Positions 1-8,420 of a stretch of 64,000 nucleotides of DNA are shown in pieces. The stretch lies in contig NZ_JAJKLK010000009.1 in assembly GCF_020982545.1 (NCBI RefSeq), forward strand, positions 62,001 to 126,000, written 5' to 3'. The position numbers were made by a program, and so were the translations under genes. Positions within the stretch are counted from its first letter, which is position 1. Each line of letters begins with the position of its first letter. Below the pieces are notes generated by a model. The model saw only the letters and a list, made by a program, of their open reading frames with translations. It did not search any database and was not told the origin of the DNA. This DNA is from Streptomyces sp. MNU76. Its GTDB lineage: Bacteria > Actinomycetota > Actinomycetes > Streptomycetales > Streptomycetaceae.

Positions 1-1034
1 CGGGCGATGTTGTCGCCGAGGGCGCGGGCCTGGCGGACGGCGTGCTGGGCGTTGGGCGCGGTCTCCTTGCCGGCCTCGGCCGTGACGTCCGGGACGGCGG
101 CCGCGTCACCGGCCGCCCAGGCGTGCGCGACGCCCTCCACCGACAGCTCGGCGGTGCACTTCAGCCGCCCGCGTTCGTTCAGCGGCAGATCGGTGGCGGC
201 GAGGACCGGGTGCGGTTTCACCCCGGCCGTCCACACGACCGTACGGGTCGGGAAGCGGGCTCCGTCGCTGAGGACGGCGACGCGGTCGGCGCACGATTCG
301 AGGCGGGTGTGCAGCCGTACGTCGATGTTGCGGCGGCGCAGCTCGGTGACCGTGTAGCGGCCCATCTCCTCGCCGACCTCCGGGAGGATGCGGTCGGAGG
401 CCTCCACGAGGATCCACTTCATGTCCTCGGGCTTGACGTTGTGGTAGTACCGCGCGGTGTAGCGGGCCATGTCCTCCAGCTCGCCGAGCGCCTCCACGCC
501 GGCGTAGCCGCCGCCCACGAAGACGAAGGTCAGGGCCGCGTCGCGGATCGCGGGATCGCGCGTGGAGGAGGCGATGTCCATCTGTTCGATGACGTGGTTG
601 CGCAGGCCGATGGCCTCTTCGACGGTCTTGAAGCCGATGGCGTGGTCCGCGAGCCCGGGGATGGGCAGGGTGCGCGCGATCGAGCCGGGGGCGAGGACCA
701 GTTCGTCGTACGTCAGCTGCTCGGCGGCCGAGCCCTCCTCCTCGGTGGCGAGGGTGGTGAGGGTCGCGACGCGTTTGGCGTGGTTGATCGCGGTGGCCTC
801 GCCGATGACGACCTTGCACTTGTCGAGGACCCGGCGCAGCGGCACGACGACGTGGCGGGGCGAGATCGAGCCCGCGGCCGCCTCCGGAAGGAAGGGTTGA
901 TACGTCATATAGGGGTCGGGGGACACGACGACGATCTCGACGTCTCCGCGTCCGAGTTCCGGTTTCAGCTGTCGCTGCAGGCGCAGCGCTGTGTACAGCC
1001 CGACGTATCCGCCGCCGACGATAAGGATGCGCAT
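1..1034 (-). CDS. ndh: type II NADH dehydrogenase / FAD-dependent pyridine nucleotide oxidoreductase (3' end beyond window)
   Basis: Single-subunit, non-proton-pumping NADH:quinone oxidoreductase acting at the inner face of the membrane. The reverse-strand reading starts MRILIVGGGYVGLYTALRLQ, a Rossmann FAD motif (GxGxxG type) at residues 5-12. A second dinucleotide-binding motif, FVFVGGGYAGVEALGEL, lies near residue 165. Near the window edge the reading shows an AAGDAAAVPD-like FAD-ribityl contact. The ATG at 1034-1032 follows a GAAGGA-type ribosome site. The protein is cut off by the window boundary after about 344 residues, where the family is about 400-460. It is divergent from the TetR gene at 1535, the ndh-atrA arrangement remembered from S. 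coelicolor (SCO4119-SCO4118). No frame disruption was seen. Confidence 0.9.
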   Translation of the reverse strand, partial: MRILIVGGGYVGLYTALRLQRQLKPELGRGDVEIVVVSPDPYMTYQPFLPEAAAGSISPRHVVVPLRRVLDKCKVVIGEATAINHAKRVATLTTLATEEEGSAAEQLTYDELVLAPGSIARTLPIPGLADHAIGFKTVEEAIGLRNHVIEQMDIASSTRDPAIRDAALTFVFVGGGYAGVEALGELEDMARYTARYYHNVKPEDMKWILVEASDRILPEVGEEMGRYTVTELRRRNIDVRLHTRLESCADRVAVLSDGARFPTRTVVWTAGVKPHPVLAATDLPLNERGRLKCTAELSVEGVAHAWAAGDAAAVPDVTAEAGKETAPNAQHAVRQARALGDNIA

Positions 1035-1534
1035 CGGTTCCTTCACCATCCCATGACGCACCTTGCTCGCTGGTTTGTCCACAGGCCCGGCAATTTGTGT
1101 GACCGGTCTCCATGAGGGCGCGGGGTTGGCCGATTCACCGGCGCGTGCGGCAGGTGCGCAGGTCAGGTGGCGTGAGACCGGTTGCGGGAGGGGGCGCAAA
1201 ACGGACGTAAACCGCCCGTACTCCGATCGAGGGGCGCTCTGCGCGGAACGTGCCCCTTCTGAATTGACTCCCTCTCAACTATGTTCGTGTGTCGACGGGG
1301 TGTAGGGGGATGCGTTCAAGAGGTTCGGTCGGGTCCGGGATCGGGGTTGTGGGTTTCGGGTTCGGGTCCGGATTCCGGGTGGTCCGCGACGGGCGGATCG
1401 GCCCGGGGGCCGGGTCGGGTCTCCGGCGAAGGTGATCGGTGACCGCCGAGGACCTTGGACGCTCGTTCCGCCGCTCCGGCTTCCGATGACGGGGAGAGTC
1501 TCCGGGGGGAGACGTCATTACCGGGGGAACACGT
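1035..1534. other. 500-bp divergent intergenic region between ndh and atrA
   Basis: No convincing gene is seen: short open frames on both strands have arginine/proline-rich translations typical of GC-rich shadows. The region must hold the two divergent promoters. No clear operator palindrome was recognised by eye. Confidence 0.5.
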
Positions 1535-2338
1535 ATGCATATTCAGGAGTCCCATTGGTCGTCCGCGTCCACCATCGCACCCGGCGGTGCGATCGGCTCG
1601 GCGGGCGGCAACGGACGCGGTGACGGAGTGCGTTCCACTCCGCTCCGCGTAGACGCACAGCGCAACCTCGAGCACGTGCTGCGCGCGGCGCGCGAGGTCT
1701 TCGGCGAGCTGGGGTACGGCGCGCCGATGGAGGACGTGGCCCGCCGCGCGCGGGTCGGTGTCGGCACGGTGTACCGGCGCTTCCCGAGCAAGGACGTCCT
1801 GGTCCGCCGGATAGCCGAGGAGGAGACGTCCCGGCTCACCGAACAGGCCCGGGTGGCGCTCGGGCAGGAGGAGGACCCGTGGCAGGCGCTGTCGCGGTTC
1901 CTGCGGACGTCGGTGGCGTCGGGTGCCGGACGGTTGCTGCCGCCGCAGGTCCTGCGGGTCGGCGTCGCCGAGGACGAGGCCGACACGGTCGGCGGGATCG
2001 GCGGGATCGGCCTCGACGAGGCGCGGGTGCCGCAGCAGCGGATACAGCCGACGGCCGAGCTTCGGCTGGTGTCGGCGGATTCCGGTGCGGATGGCTCCGC
2101 CGGTGGCCTTGGTGGGCCGGTGGACGACGCCGGGGCTTCCGCGCTGCTCGAGGTCGTGGGGCAGTTGGTGGAGCGGGCTCGGGCCGCAGGTGAGTTGAGG
2201 GAGGACGTGACTGTGGCGGATGTGTTGCTTGTGATCGCCACGGGGGCGCCTTCGCTGCCGGACGCGGCGCAGCAGGCGGCCGCGTCTGCTCGGTTGCTCG
2301 ACATTCTGTTGGAGGGGTTGCGGTCTCGGCCTGCCTGA
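1535..2338 (+). CDS. atrA: TetR-family transcriptional regulator, AtrA-like
   Basis: A 267-residue DNA-binding regulator. Residues about 45-95 form the TetR_N helix-turn-helix (AREVFGELGYGAPMEDVARR, then VGTVYRRFPSKDVL). The C-terminal ligand-binding half is alpha-helical with a flexible Gly-rich insert (GGIGGIG). The ATG at 1535 follows a GGGGGAA ribosome site. The start (MHIQESHW) and the position next to ndh match my memory of S. coelicolor AtrA (SCO4118), an activator of actII-ORF4 and thus of actinorhodin; the symbol rests on that recollection and context rather than on an alignment. The gene has no TTA codon. If orthologous, it links central metabolism to antibiotic production. Confidence 0.82.
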   Translation: MHIQESHWSSASTIAPGGAIGSAGGNGRGDGVRSTPLRVDAQRNLEHVLRAAREVFGELGYGAPMEDVARRARVGVGTVYRRFPSKDVLVRRIAEEETSRLTEQARVALGQEEDPWQALSRFLRTSVASGAGRLLPPQVLRVGVAEDEADTVGGIGGIGLDEARVPQQRIQPTAELRLVSADSGADGSAGGLGGPVDDAGASALLEVVGQLVERARAAGELREDVTVADVLLVIATGAPSLPDAAQQAAASARLLDILLEGLRSRPA

Positions 2339-2769
2339 TCGTGGGCGGGTGAGAGGCGGTCGCGGTTAGCGGTCAGCCGGTTAGCGGTCTGCTCAGGGGC
2401 GGTGTGGGGTGGGTTTTCGCCCCGCCGCCCCTACCCGTTCCCATCCCCAGGGGCGCTTCCCCTCGACCCCGTGGGGTGGGTGGGGTGGGTGGGGTGCGTG
2501 GGGTGGGTTGTCGGGTGCGGGGTCGGTGGGGGTTCTCGCGCAGTTCCCCGCGCCCCTTACGGGCGCTTCTGACCGGCGGACCGACGGGACCGTTCCGACG
2601 GGAGCGCCGCCCTATGCGCGTTACTCATATGAGTGAAGCCGCGTACCGCGGTCTGGGAAGTGACCTCGGACGAGTGGTATGCCCGTAGTGCCAGGGACTG
2701 AACAAAAGCCAATATGGCACGCTGCCCTGGTGTTGGGGACTGGGTCGGCTGGCGGCGGGGGCTTCCGCG
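2339..2769. repeat. intergenic region with G-rich simple repeat and one copy of the dispersed CGCGCAGTTCCCCGCGCCCC element
   Basis: There is no gene between atrA and the sigma-factor gene. At about 2470-2515 a GTGGG-type pentamer repeats many times. At 2536-2558 lies a copy of a motif, TCGCGCAGTTCCCCGCGCCC, followed by a small hairpin (GCGCCC/GGGCGC). The same motif recurs at 9924, 36314 and 40866 and in reverse near 29290. Confidence 0.7.
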
Positions 2770-4648
2770 ATGGGTGTTGACGGGCGGGACGAGTCCAAGT
2801 CGGCGGAGGGGGCGGAGGCCGAGGCGGAGCCGCAGGTTCCGAGGCAAGGGGGGCGCGGCGTTCCCGCGCAGTGGGACCGTTCCGACTCCGGTGTGCTGCC
2901 GCCGCGGGCGCCGATCTGATCGAGTGGATGCGGTCGGGGGACGACTCGGCGTACGAGGAGCTGTACCGGCGGCACGCGCAGGCCGTGCGCCGCTACGCCC
3001 GGACCTGCTGCCGGGACACCCACACCGCCGACGACCTGACGGCCGAGGTCTTCGCCCGGATGCTGCAGGCGGTACGGGGCGGCTCCGGACCGGAGCACGC
3101 CGTACGGGCCTATCTGCTGACGTCGGTGCGCCGGGTCGCCGCGACATGGACGAGTTCCGCCAAGCGGGAGCAGCTGGTCGACGACTTCGCGGTGTTCGCG
3201 GCGCAGGCGTCGCGCGGGGGCCATGGGTCGGACAGCGACACGCTGGACCTGGGGGCCGATGTGCGGGCGATGCACGAGGCCGAGCAGTTGCTGGCGATGC
3301 GGGCGTTCCGTTCGCTGCCGGAGCGGTGGCAGGCCGTGCTCTGGCACACGGAGGTCGAGGACGAGTCGCCGAGCGAGGTCGCCACGCTCTTCGGGCTGGA
3401 CGCCAACGGCACCCGGGTGCTGGCCAGCCGGGCGCGGGAGGGTCTCAAACAGGCGTATCTGCAGGCCCATGTGAGCGCCGCGCTCGCCGGGAGCTCGGCG
3501 GAGTGCGGGCGCTACGCCGACCGGCTCGGCGCGTACGCTCGCGGCAGCCTGCGGACCCGCGCAGAGCGGGGGCTGCGCGCCCATCTGGAGGAGTGCGCGG
3601 CGTGCCGGCTGGCGGCCGGACAGATCAAGGAAGTCGCGAGCGGGATCCCCGCCGTCGTACCCGTGGCGGTCATCGGGTGGTTCGGCGCGGCCGGATACGC
3701 GAAGGTGGCCGCGCTCGTCGCCGGCGGCGCGGGGGCCGGTGCGGCCGGGGCCGCGGCCGCGGCGGGCGCGGCGAGTGGTGGGTCCAGCGGCGCGGGCGCC
3801 GGTGCCGGTGGCGGGGCCGCCGCGGAAGGGCTCGGCGCGCCGGCCAAGGCCGGGATCGCGGTGAGTGTGGCCGGGATGGTCGCCGCGGCGGTGGCGCTCG
3901 CGCTGGCCAACGACGAGGTGGAACCCCGGGAGCCGTTGGCCAGGCCGCCCGCCTCGCAGCCCGTCGAGGCCGCCCGGAGCCGGCTCCCCGACGCCGCCGA
4001 AGTCGCGGCCCGCGCCGGACGCGCCCGCGCAGATGGTCCCGGTGTCCAAGCCGTTGCCGACACCGAAGTCCTCGCCGTCGCGGGCCCCGACTCCGGCTCC
4101 CTCCGCGAAGCCGACGCCCGCCCCGACCCCACGCCCACGCCGACCCCACTCCGTCCCCGCGCCGCCGAAGCCGTCCCCACACCCCTCGACGCCCGCTCCC
4201 CGCCCCCGCCGCCCTCGGCCGTCTACCGGTGGAACGAGCTGCGGTACGGCGTCCTCGGCGACGGCACCGAGCCCGAGATGCGCCTCGGCGAGAGCAGCTG
4301 GGTGTGGCAGCGGTACGGGATGGCGATCGCCGGGAAGCGGTACGCGAACGGGGTGACCGTGCACGGCCGCTCCTCCGTGGCCATCGACCTCAACCGCCGG
4401 TGCGCCTCGTACAGCGCGTTCCTCGGTGTCGACGACTGTCGCACGGCCTCGGCCGGGTCTACTTCTCCGTCTACGGCGACGGTGTCCGGCTGTGGAAGTC
4501 CGGGCTGGTGCGGGGCGGGGATCCGGCGGTCCCGGTCCGGGTGAACCTGAGCGGGCGGGAGACCGTACGACTGGTCGTCGAGCCGCACGGCCCCCACGAC
4601 CTGGCGGTGCCGGCGGACTGGGCCGAGTCGTCGTTCAGGTGTGAGTGA
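2770..4648 (+). CDS. membrane-tethered ECF-type sigma factor with zinc-finger anti-sigma and NPCBM domains (apparent frameshifts)
   Basis: Sigma-70 region 2 (SGDDSAYEELYRRHAQAVRR, then TADDLTAEVFARM) and region 4 (RSLPERWQAVLWHTEVEDES) occupy 2920-3470. A zf-HC2 anti-sigma-like segment follows (HLEECAACRLA), then hydrophobic stretches (PVAVIGWFGAAGY and AGMVAAAVALALAN), a proline/lysine linker, and a C-terminal NPCBM carbohydrate-binding domain (ESSWVWQRYGMAIAG, GVTVHGRSSV, LGRVYFSVYGDGVRLW). The N-terminus from ATG 2770 (MGVDGRDESK) is in frame 1, the sigma core in frame 0, much of the linker in frame 1, and the last 70 residues in frame 2. The clearest break is at 4436/4437, where one missing C after GACGAC restores the domain. 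As sequenced, the core open frame runs 2871-4544. Most likely an intact gene with missing bases; a true pseudogene is the alternative. Confidence 0.78.
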
Positions 4649-4665
4649 CGGCTCGGCCCCGGCGC

Positions 4666-5436
4666 CTACTTCGCCGTCACCGAGTCGCCGTACGCAGTCG
4701 CTCCGCTCGTCGTGGAGGTCGAGGCGGCCTTCCAGCGCCAGGTGCCCGAGGCGTTGGCGGTGACGGTGGTGCGCAGCTTGCCGGCCGAGTCGGTCGTGAC
4801 CGTCTTGACCGTCGTGTACGTCGAGGTGCCGGACCGTTTGAACTGGAGGGCCACGGAGCGCCCGGCGTGCGGGGTGTAGGTGTTGGTGTTCCAGTCGGCT
4901 CGGGTCAGCGTGCCGGTGACGGTGAGCTTGGTGCCCTTGGCGACCGGCTCGGGGCCGGCCTGGGTGGTGGCGAGCCTGGCGAGGCGCTTCACCTGGATCT
5001 TGGCGCTGGTCTCCAGGTCGTAGAAGTCGCTGTCGTTGGCGACGGCCTCGGCGGTGAAGCGCCAGGTGCCCGCCGAGCTGTTCCTGAGGTCGTAGTAGTC
5101 GGAGCGGTTCGCGTCCAAGGTGAACCTGAAGACGCACTTCATGGTGGTGGACGAGGGTCTGGTGCAGTCGGCGGCGTGGGCGTGGATGATCCGGTCGTCG
5201 GAGCTGACGAGCTTGGCGCCGAGGATGCCCTTGATGCCCGACCCGTCCTTGGCCGTGGCGGCGACGCTGACCGTCTGCGCGGCGCTGACGCCCACGTTGA
5301 AGGTCTTCTTGTTGAAGTTCACCGAGGTGAAGACCGTGTCGCCCTTCGCGGTGTCCGCGTGGGCGGCGGCGGGCACGAGCAGCGAGAGCAGCACCGAGGT
5401 GCCGAGGGTGGCGGCGGCGGCCGTACGTGTACGCAT
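4666..5436 (-). CDS. secreted protein of unknown function
   Basis: A 256-residue exported protein. The ATG at 5436 follows CCAGGAGAACC. Residues 1-28 are a Sec signal peptide (MRTRTAAAATLGTSVLLSLL, cleavage near PAAAHA-DTAKG). The mature part looks like two beta-sandwich repeats: residues about 30-140 (NFNKKTFNVGVSAAQTVSV, with a Cys pair near DCTRP and MKCVF) and about 145-256, an Ig/CalX-like bacterial surface repeat (KGTKLTVTGTLTRADW, SGTWRWKAAST). It contains no catalytic motif. It converges on the sigma-factor gene, leaving only 17 bp between stop codons. The role is unknown; a cell-surface or extracellular binding protein is plausible. Confidence 0.8.
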   Translation of the reverse strand: MRTRTAAAATLGTSVLLSLLVPAAAHADTAKGDTVFTSVNFNKKTFNVGVSAAQTVSVAATAKDGSGIKGILGAKLVSSDDRIIHAHAADCTRPSSTTMKCVFRFTLDANRSDYYDLRNSSAGTWRFTAEAVANDSDFYDLETSAKIQVKRLARLATTQAGPEPVAKGTKLTVTGTLTRADWNTNTYTPHAGRSVALQFKRSGTSTYTTVKTVTTDSAGKLRTTVTANASGTWRWKAASTSTTSGATAYGDSVTAK

Positions 5437-5612
5437 GGTTCTCCTGGCGCAAGAGCTACGGCACCTCGGTGCGCCATGCGTGGGGGCGCTCACATGCACG
5501 TGAGGTGCTGGGGAGTCGGACGTCTGTCCGATCCAGAGGAGACCATCGGCGGACCCCGTTGGTTGTACGCATCCGGATGCCGAGATTCCGCTGCACCGGT
5601 CGGGCAGATCCG

Positions 5613-7706
5613 CTACGCCCGGCGGGCCGTCGCCCCCGCGCCCAGGGCGCCCCGCTGGGGGGTGATCCCGGCCGGGACCGCGCGCTGTCTGGCCGGGGTG
5701 CCGGTCCAGCAGGTGCCTCGGCGGGAGAGGAGGCGGCGGAGCCACAGTTCGAGGGCGACGAGGTCGGCGAGGCCGTCGAGCGGAAGGGGTTCGCCTTCGG
5801 CGGCGGCGCGCAGGGCCTTGCGGACCACCCGGGCCTCCACCAGTCCCGCCTGGGCGAGGAGCGGGGTGTCGAAGAGGGTGATCAGGGTGTCGGCGGCCAT
5901 CCGCAGGCCGGTACGGGCGGCCGCGGTGGAGGTCGCGTGCGACGGGGCGCCCCAGCCGGGCGGGAGGTCGGTGACGCCGGCGCCCTCCAGGACCGTACGC
6001 AGGATCGCGGCGCGGGCGCCCGGCTGGACGCGGAGGGCCTCGGGGAGGGCGCGGCAGGCGCGGACGACCTGGTTGTCGAGGAAGGGGGTGTGGAGGCGCT
6101 GGGAGCGGATCTCCGCCGCCTGTTCGAGGACTCTGAGGTCGGCCGCGTGGCGGGCGAGGGCCGCGCGGGCGCGGAAGTCGCCGGGGCGCTGGCCGGGGCC
6201 GACGGTGGGGCGGCCGGTCGTCGCACCCAGGCGAATCGATACTTCTGCCAGGGCCTCACCGGTCAGCCAGCGGGCGGCGGGCCCGGGTCTGGCCCAGGTG
6301 AGCGCCGCCAGGGAGGCGCCCACCGCGCCTCCGGGCTCCTCGAAGCGGCGCTGCATCAGACGGGTGGCGAGGCCTTCGACGCCGGAGCGGTACGGGGTGC
6401 GGGACAGCTTGCGGGCGGCGCTGTAGACGCGCGCGGGGACCATCACCGAGCCGTCGGCCTTGGCGAGGGCGGCGACCGGGCGGACCAGGTGGCGGCGTTT
6501 GCGGTCCATCAGGAGGTCGGCCAGCCGGGCTGGGTGGGCGTCCAGGACCTGACGGGCGCCGTAGCCGGTGAAGTGGTCAGCGCTGCCGGAGGCCAGGCGG
6601 GCGCGGTGCCGGGCGGCCGTCACCAGGGAGGGGCCCGGCTCGTCGGTGAGGGGGACGTCGAGGTCGGCGTACGGGAGGACCTCCTCACCGCCGGTCACGA
6701 CGACGTGGTGGAGGCGGGGGTTGGCGGCCAGGGTGCCCGCGCGTTCCAGTTCGGTCTCGCGGCCGGAGGTGACCAGGTCGTTGAAGGTGACGGCAAGGAG
6801 GCGCTCGCCGGCGCCGGTGCCGTGGCCGAGGACCGTGCCGGGGGCGCCGGGCAGGCCGGCGGCGAGCAGGGCCAGGGTGCCGGAGGCGGGGCCGCCGGAG
6901 ACGTCGGCTCCTATGCCCGGCACGGGCATGCCCCGGGCGGCGCGGCGCTCGGCCGGGCCCATGCCGGGGACCGGGCCGGGATCGACGTCCGGCACGTGCC
7001 GGGGAGCGGCGAGGCGGACCCGTACGGACTCCACCAGAGCGTCGCGGACGGCGTCCACCGCGCTGGCCGGGTCGGCGGAGGGGGCTGCCACGGCGAGGGA
7101 GGCGACCGGCTCGTAGCCCGCGATCTCACGCGCCCCGGCGCGCAGGATCAGTGCGTGCCCCGGAGGAATGCGGCGCACGCCGTCGTACGGTGTGGAGTCC
7201 TGGAGGGCGTCCGGCACGTCGGGGGCGGCCAGCAGGGCGGCCAGGTGCCCGAAGTCGAGGTTGGCCTCGACGAGGTCGGCCAGCGGCAGGGCCGCGGTCG
7301 CGTACGCCGTGCCGCCCGCCCAGGGGGTGTGGAAGACCGGGCGCGCGCCCGCGAGGTCGCCGCAGACGGTCACCCGGCGGCCGACCTGGACGACGGCGGT
7401 GTAGCTGCCGGGCCAGGCGGTGAGATGGCGCAGGGCGCCGCCGCGGGCGGCGAACAGGCCCACGCGCAGCTGCTCGTCGGAGGCTCCGCAGATACCGAGG
7501 ACGGCGATCCGCGTCCGGTCGTCGGCCTGCACCACCCGCACCTCGTCGGGGCGCCAGTCGCCGACGGCCCACAGCGGGTCGGGGTCGCCCCAGAGCAGGT
7601 GCGAGCCGACCGGGTGCACGGTCTCGCCGTCGCGTCCGGTGGTGCCGGCGGAGCCGTGGGCGGGCGCGCCAGCGGCGGTACTGCTCCATCCCACCAACCA
7701 CCGCAT
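5613..7706 (-). CDS. asparagine-synthase-related protein (PP-loop; lasso-cyclase-like architecture)
   Basis: A 697-residue two-domain protein related to asparagine synthetase B and lasso-peptide macrolactam synthetases. The N-terminal Ntn-type half carries WGDPDPLWAVGDWRPDEVRV and GSYTAVVQVGRRV. The C-terminal half has a PP-loop (GADVSGGPASGTLALLAA) and a downstream ASN synthase signature (RSQRLHTPFLDNQVVRACRALP). The ATG at 7706 gives MRWLVGWSS, so residue 2 is Arg rather than the Cys nucleophile of glutamine-dependent enzymes: the glutaminase half should be inactive. Upstream in-frame sequence is Arg/Pro-rich and unlikely to be translated. No leader-core precursor peptide was found nearby. 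The gene is divergent from the HTH/TPR regulator at 8421, a pairing I recall from S. coelicolor (SCO4115-SCO4114). The substrate is unknown. Confidence 0.85.
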   Translation of the reverse strand: MRWLVGWSSTAAGAPAHGSAGTTGRDGETVHPVGSHLLWGDPDPLWAVGDWRPDEVRVVQADDRTRIAVLGICGASDEQLRVGLFAARGGALRHLTAWPGSYTAVVQVGRRVTVCGDLAGARPVFHTPWAGGTAYATAALPLADLVEANLDFGHLAALLAAPDVPDALQDSTPYDGVRRIPPGHALILRAGAREIAGYEPVASLAVAAPSADPASAVDAVRDALVESVRVRLAAPRHVPDVDPGPVPGMGPAERRAARGMPVPGIGADVSGGPASGTLALLAAGLPGAPGTVLGHGTGAGERLLAVTFNDLVTSGRETELERAGTLAANPRLHHVVVTGGEEVLPYADLDVPLTDEPGPSLVTAARHRARLASGSADHFTGYGARQVLDAHPARLADLLMDRKRRHLVRPVAALAKADGSVMVPARVYSAARKLSRTPYRSGVEGLATRLMQRRFEEPGGAVGASLAALTWARPGPAARWLTGEALAEVSIRLGATTGRPTVGPGQRPGDFRARAALARHAADLRVLEQAAEIRSQRLHTPFLDNQVVRACRALPEALRVQPGARAAILRTVLEGAGVTDLPPGWGAPSHATSTAAARTGLRMAADTLITLFDTPLLAQAGLVEARVVRKALRAAAEGEPLPLDGLADLVALELWLRRLLSRRGTCWTGTPARQRAVPAGITPQRGALGAGATARRA

Positions 7707-8420
7707 CGACGCCTCCACGGGCTGTGGACAACCGGTGCACCGTACGAACGGGTCCCATGCTGCCACGAAGGAGGCCCCTCGGAGGGCGCGCGGCACGGCT
7801 TGCACACCGGCAAGTGCGCCCCTGGGGAGCCTTGAGCGCTCCCCCGTCACACCCTCATGTCGCCCTGGAGGAGGGGCGGTCGACAAAGGCGGACCCCGGG
7901 TCTACGACGTGAATGCGCCCCCGGTACGCTCCCCCAAAACACCTAACGCGCCCTCAACAGACGTGGTCGGAGCGGTATTCACGTTCGACGACCACCGTCG
8001 ATTTTCGGCCAAATCGTCCGCGAAGGGCGAAGTTGGCCCGCCCTCCGTACCGCCCCCGATGACGACACAGCGTCAACGCACAGTCCGGGAGGCGGAGTTC
8101 GCCCCCCGGACCGGTCCGCCGCCCGCGGGGATGTAGGCGGCGGTGTCCCCCAGCCCACTGGATCCAGTACAGCGGGCCGACCCACGCACGACCATGGAAC
8201 CGCTCCCCCGGTGGCCGGAGAAGAGCGCACGGACGGGCGCACGGCCACACAGCGGGAGCACGTGACAACACTCCGTACTTCGTCCGCACTTTCGTACGGA
8301 CCACATTCCCGCCATCCGGATTTGGGCCCCTTAACGCTTGGGATGCGGCGAACTACGCTGGGTTTACGAATGCCGCGTGCCTATGCCGCCGCGGCAGCCG
8401 TCTGTTCGAGGGGTGGCGCA
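7707..8420. other. 714-bp divergent intergenic region
   Basis: No gene is supported; open frames here have poor composition and no ribosome sites. A perfect 12-bp palindrome, ACTGGATCCAGT, lies at 8157-8168. A sigma-A-like promoter candidate for the downstream regulator is listed separately. Confidence 0.45.
8331..8359 (+). promoter_or_regulatory. candidate promoter of the HTH/TPR regulator
   Basis: TTAACG (8331-8336) and TACGCT (8354-8359) are separated by 17 bp and lie about 60 bp before the ATG at 8421. The match to TTGACN/TANNNT is moderate; this is inference only. Confidence 0.3.

Noticed and set aside
42..1115. Forward open frame opposite ndh
   Set aside because: Antisense shadow; the reverse frame has complete FAD-binding motifs.
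7954..8304. Short reverse open frame next to the asparagine-synthase-like gene as a lasso precursor
   Set aside because: No leader motif, no typical core start, no ribosome site; composition is that of a shadow frame.
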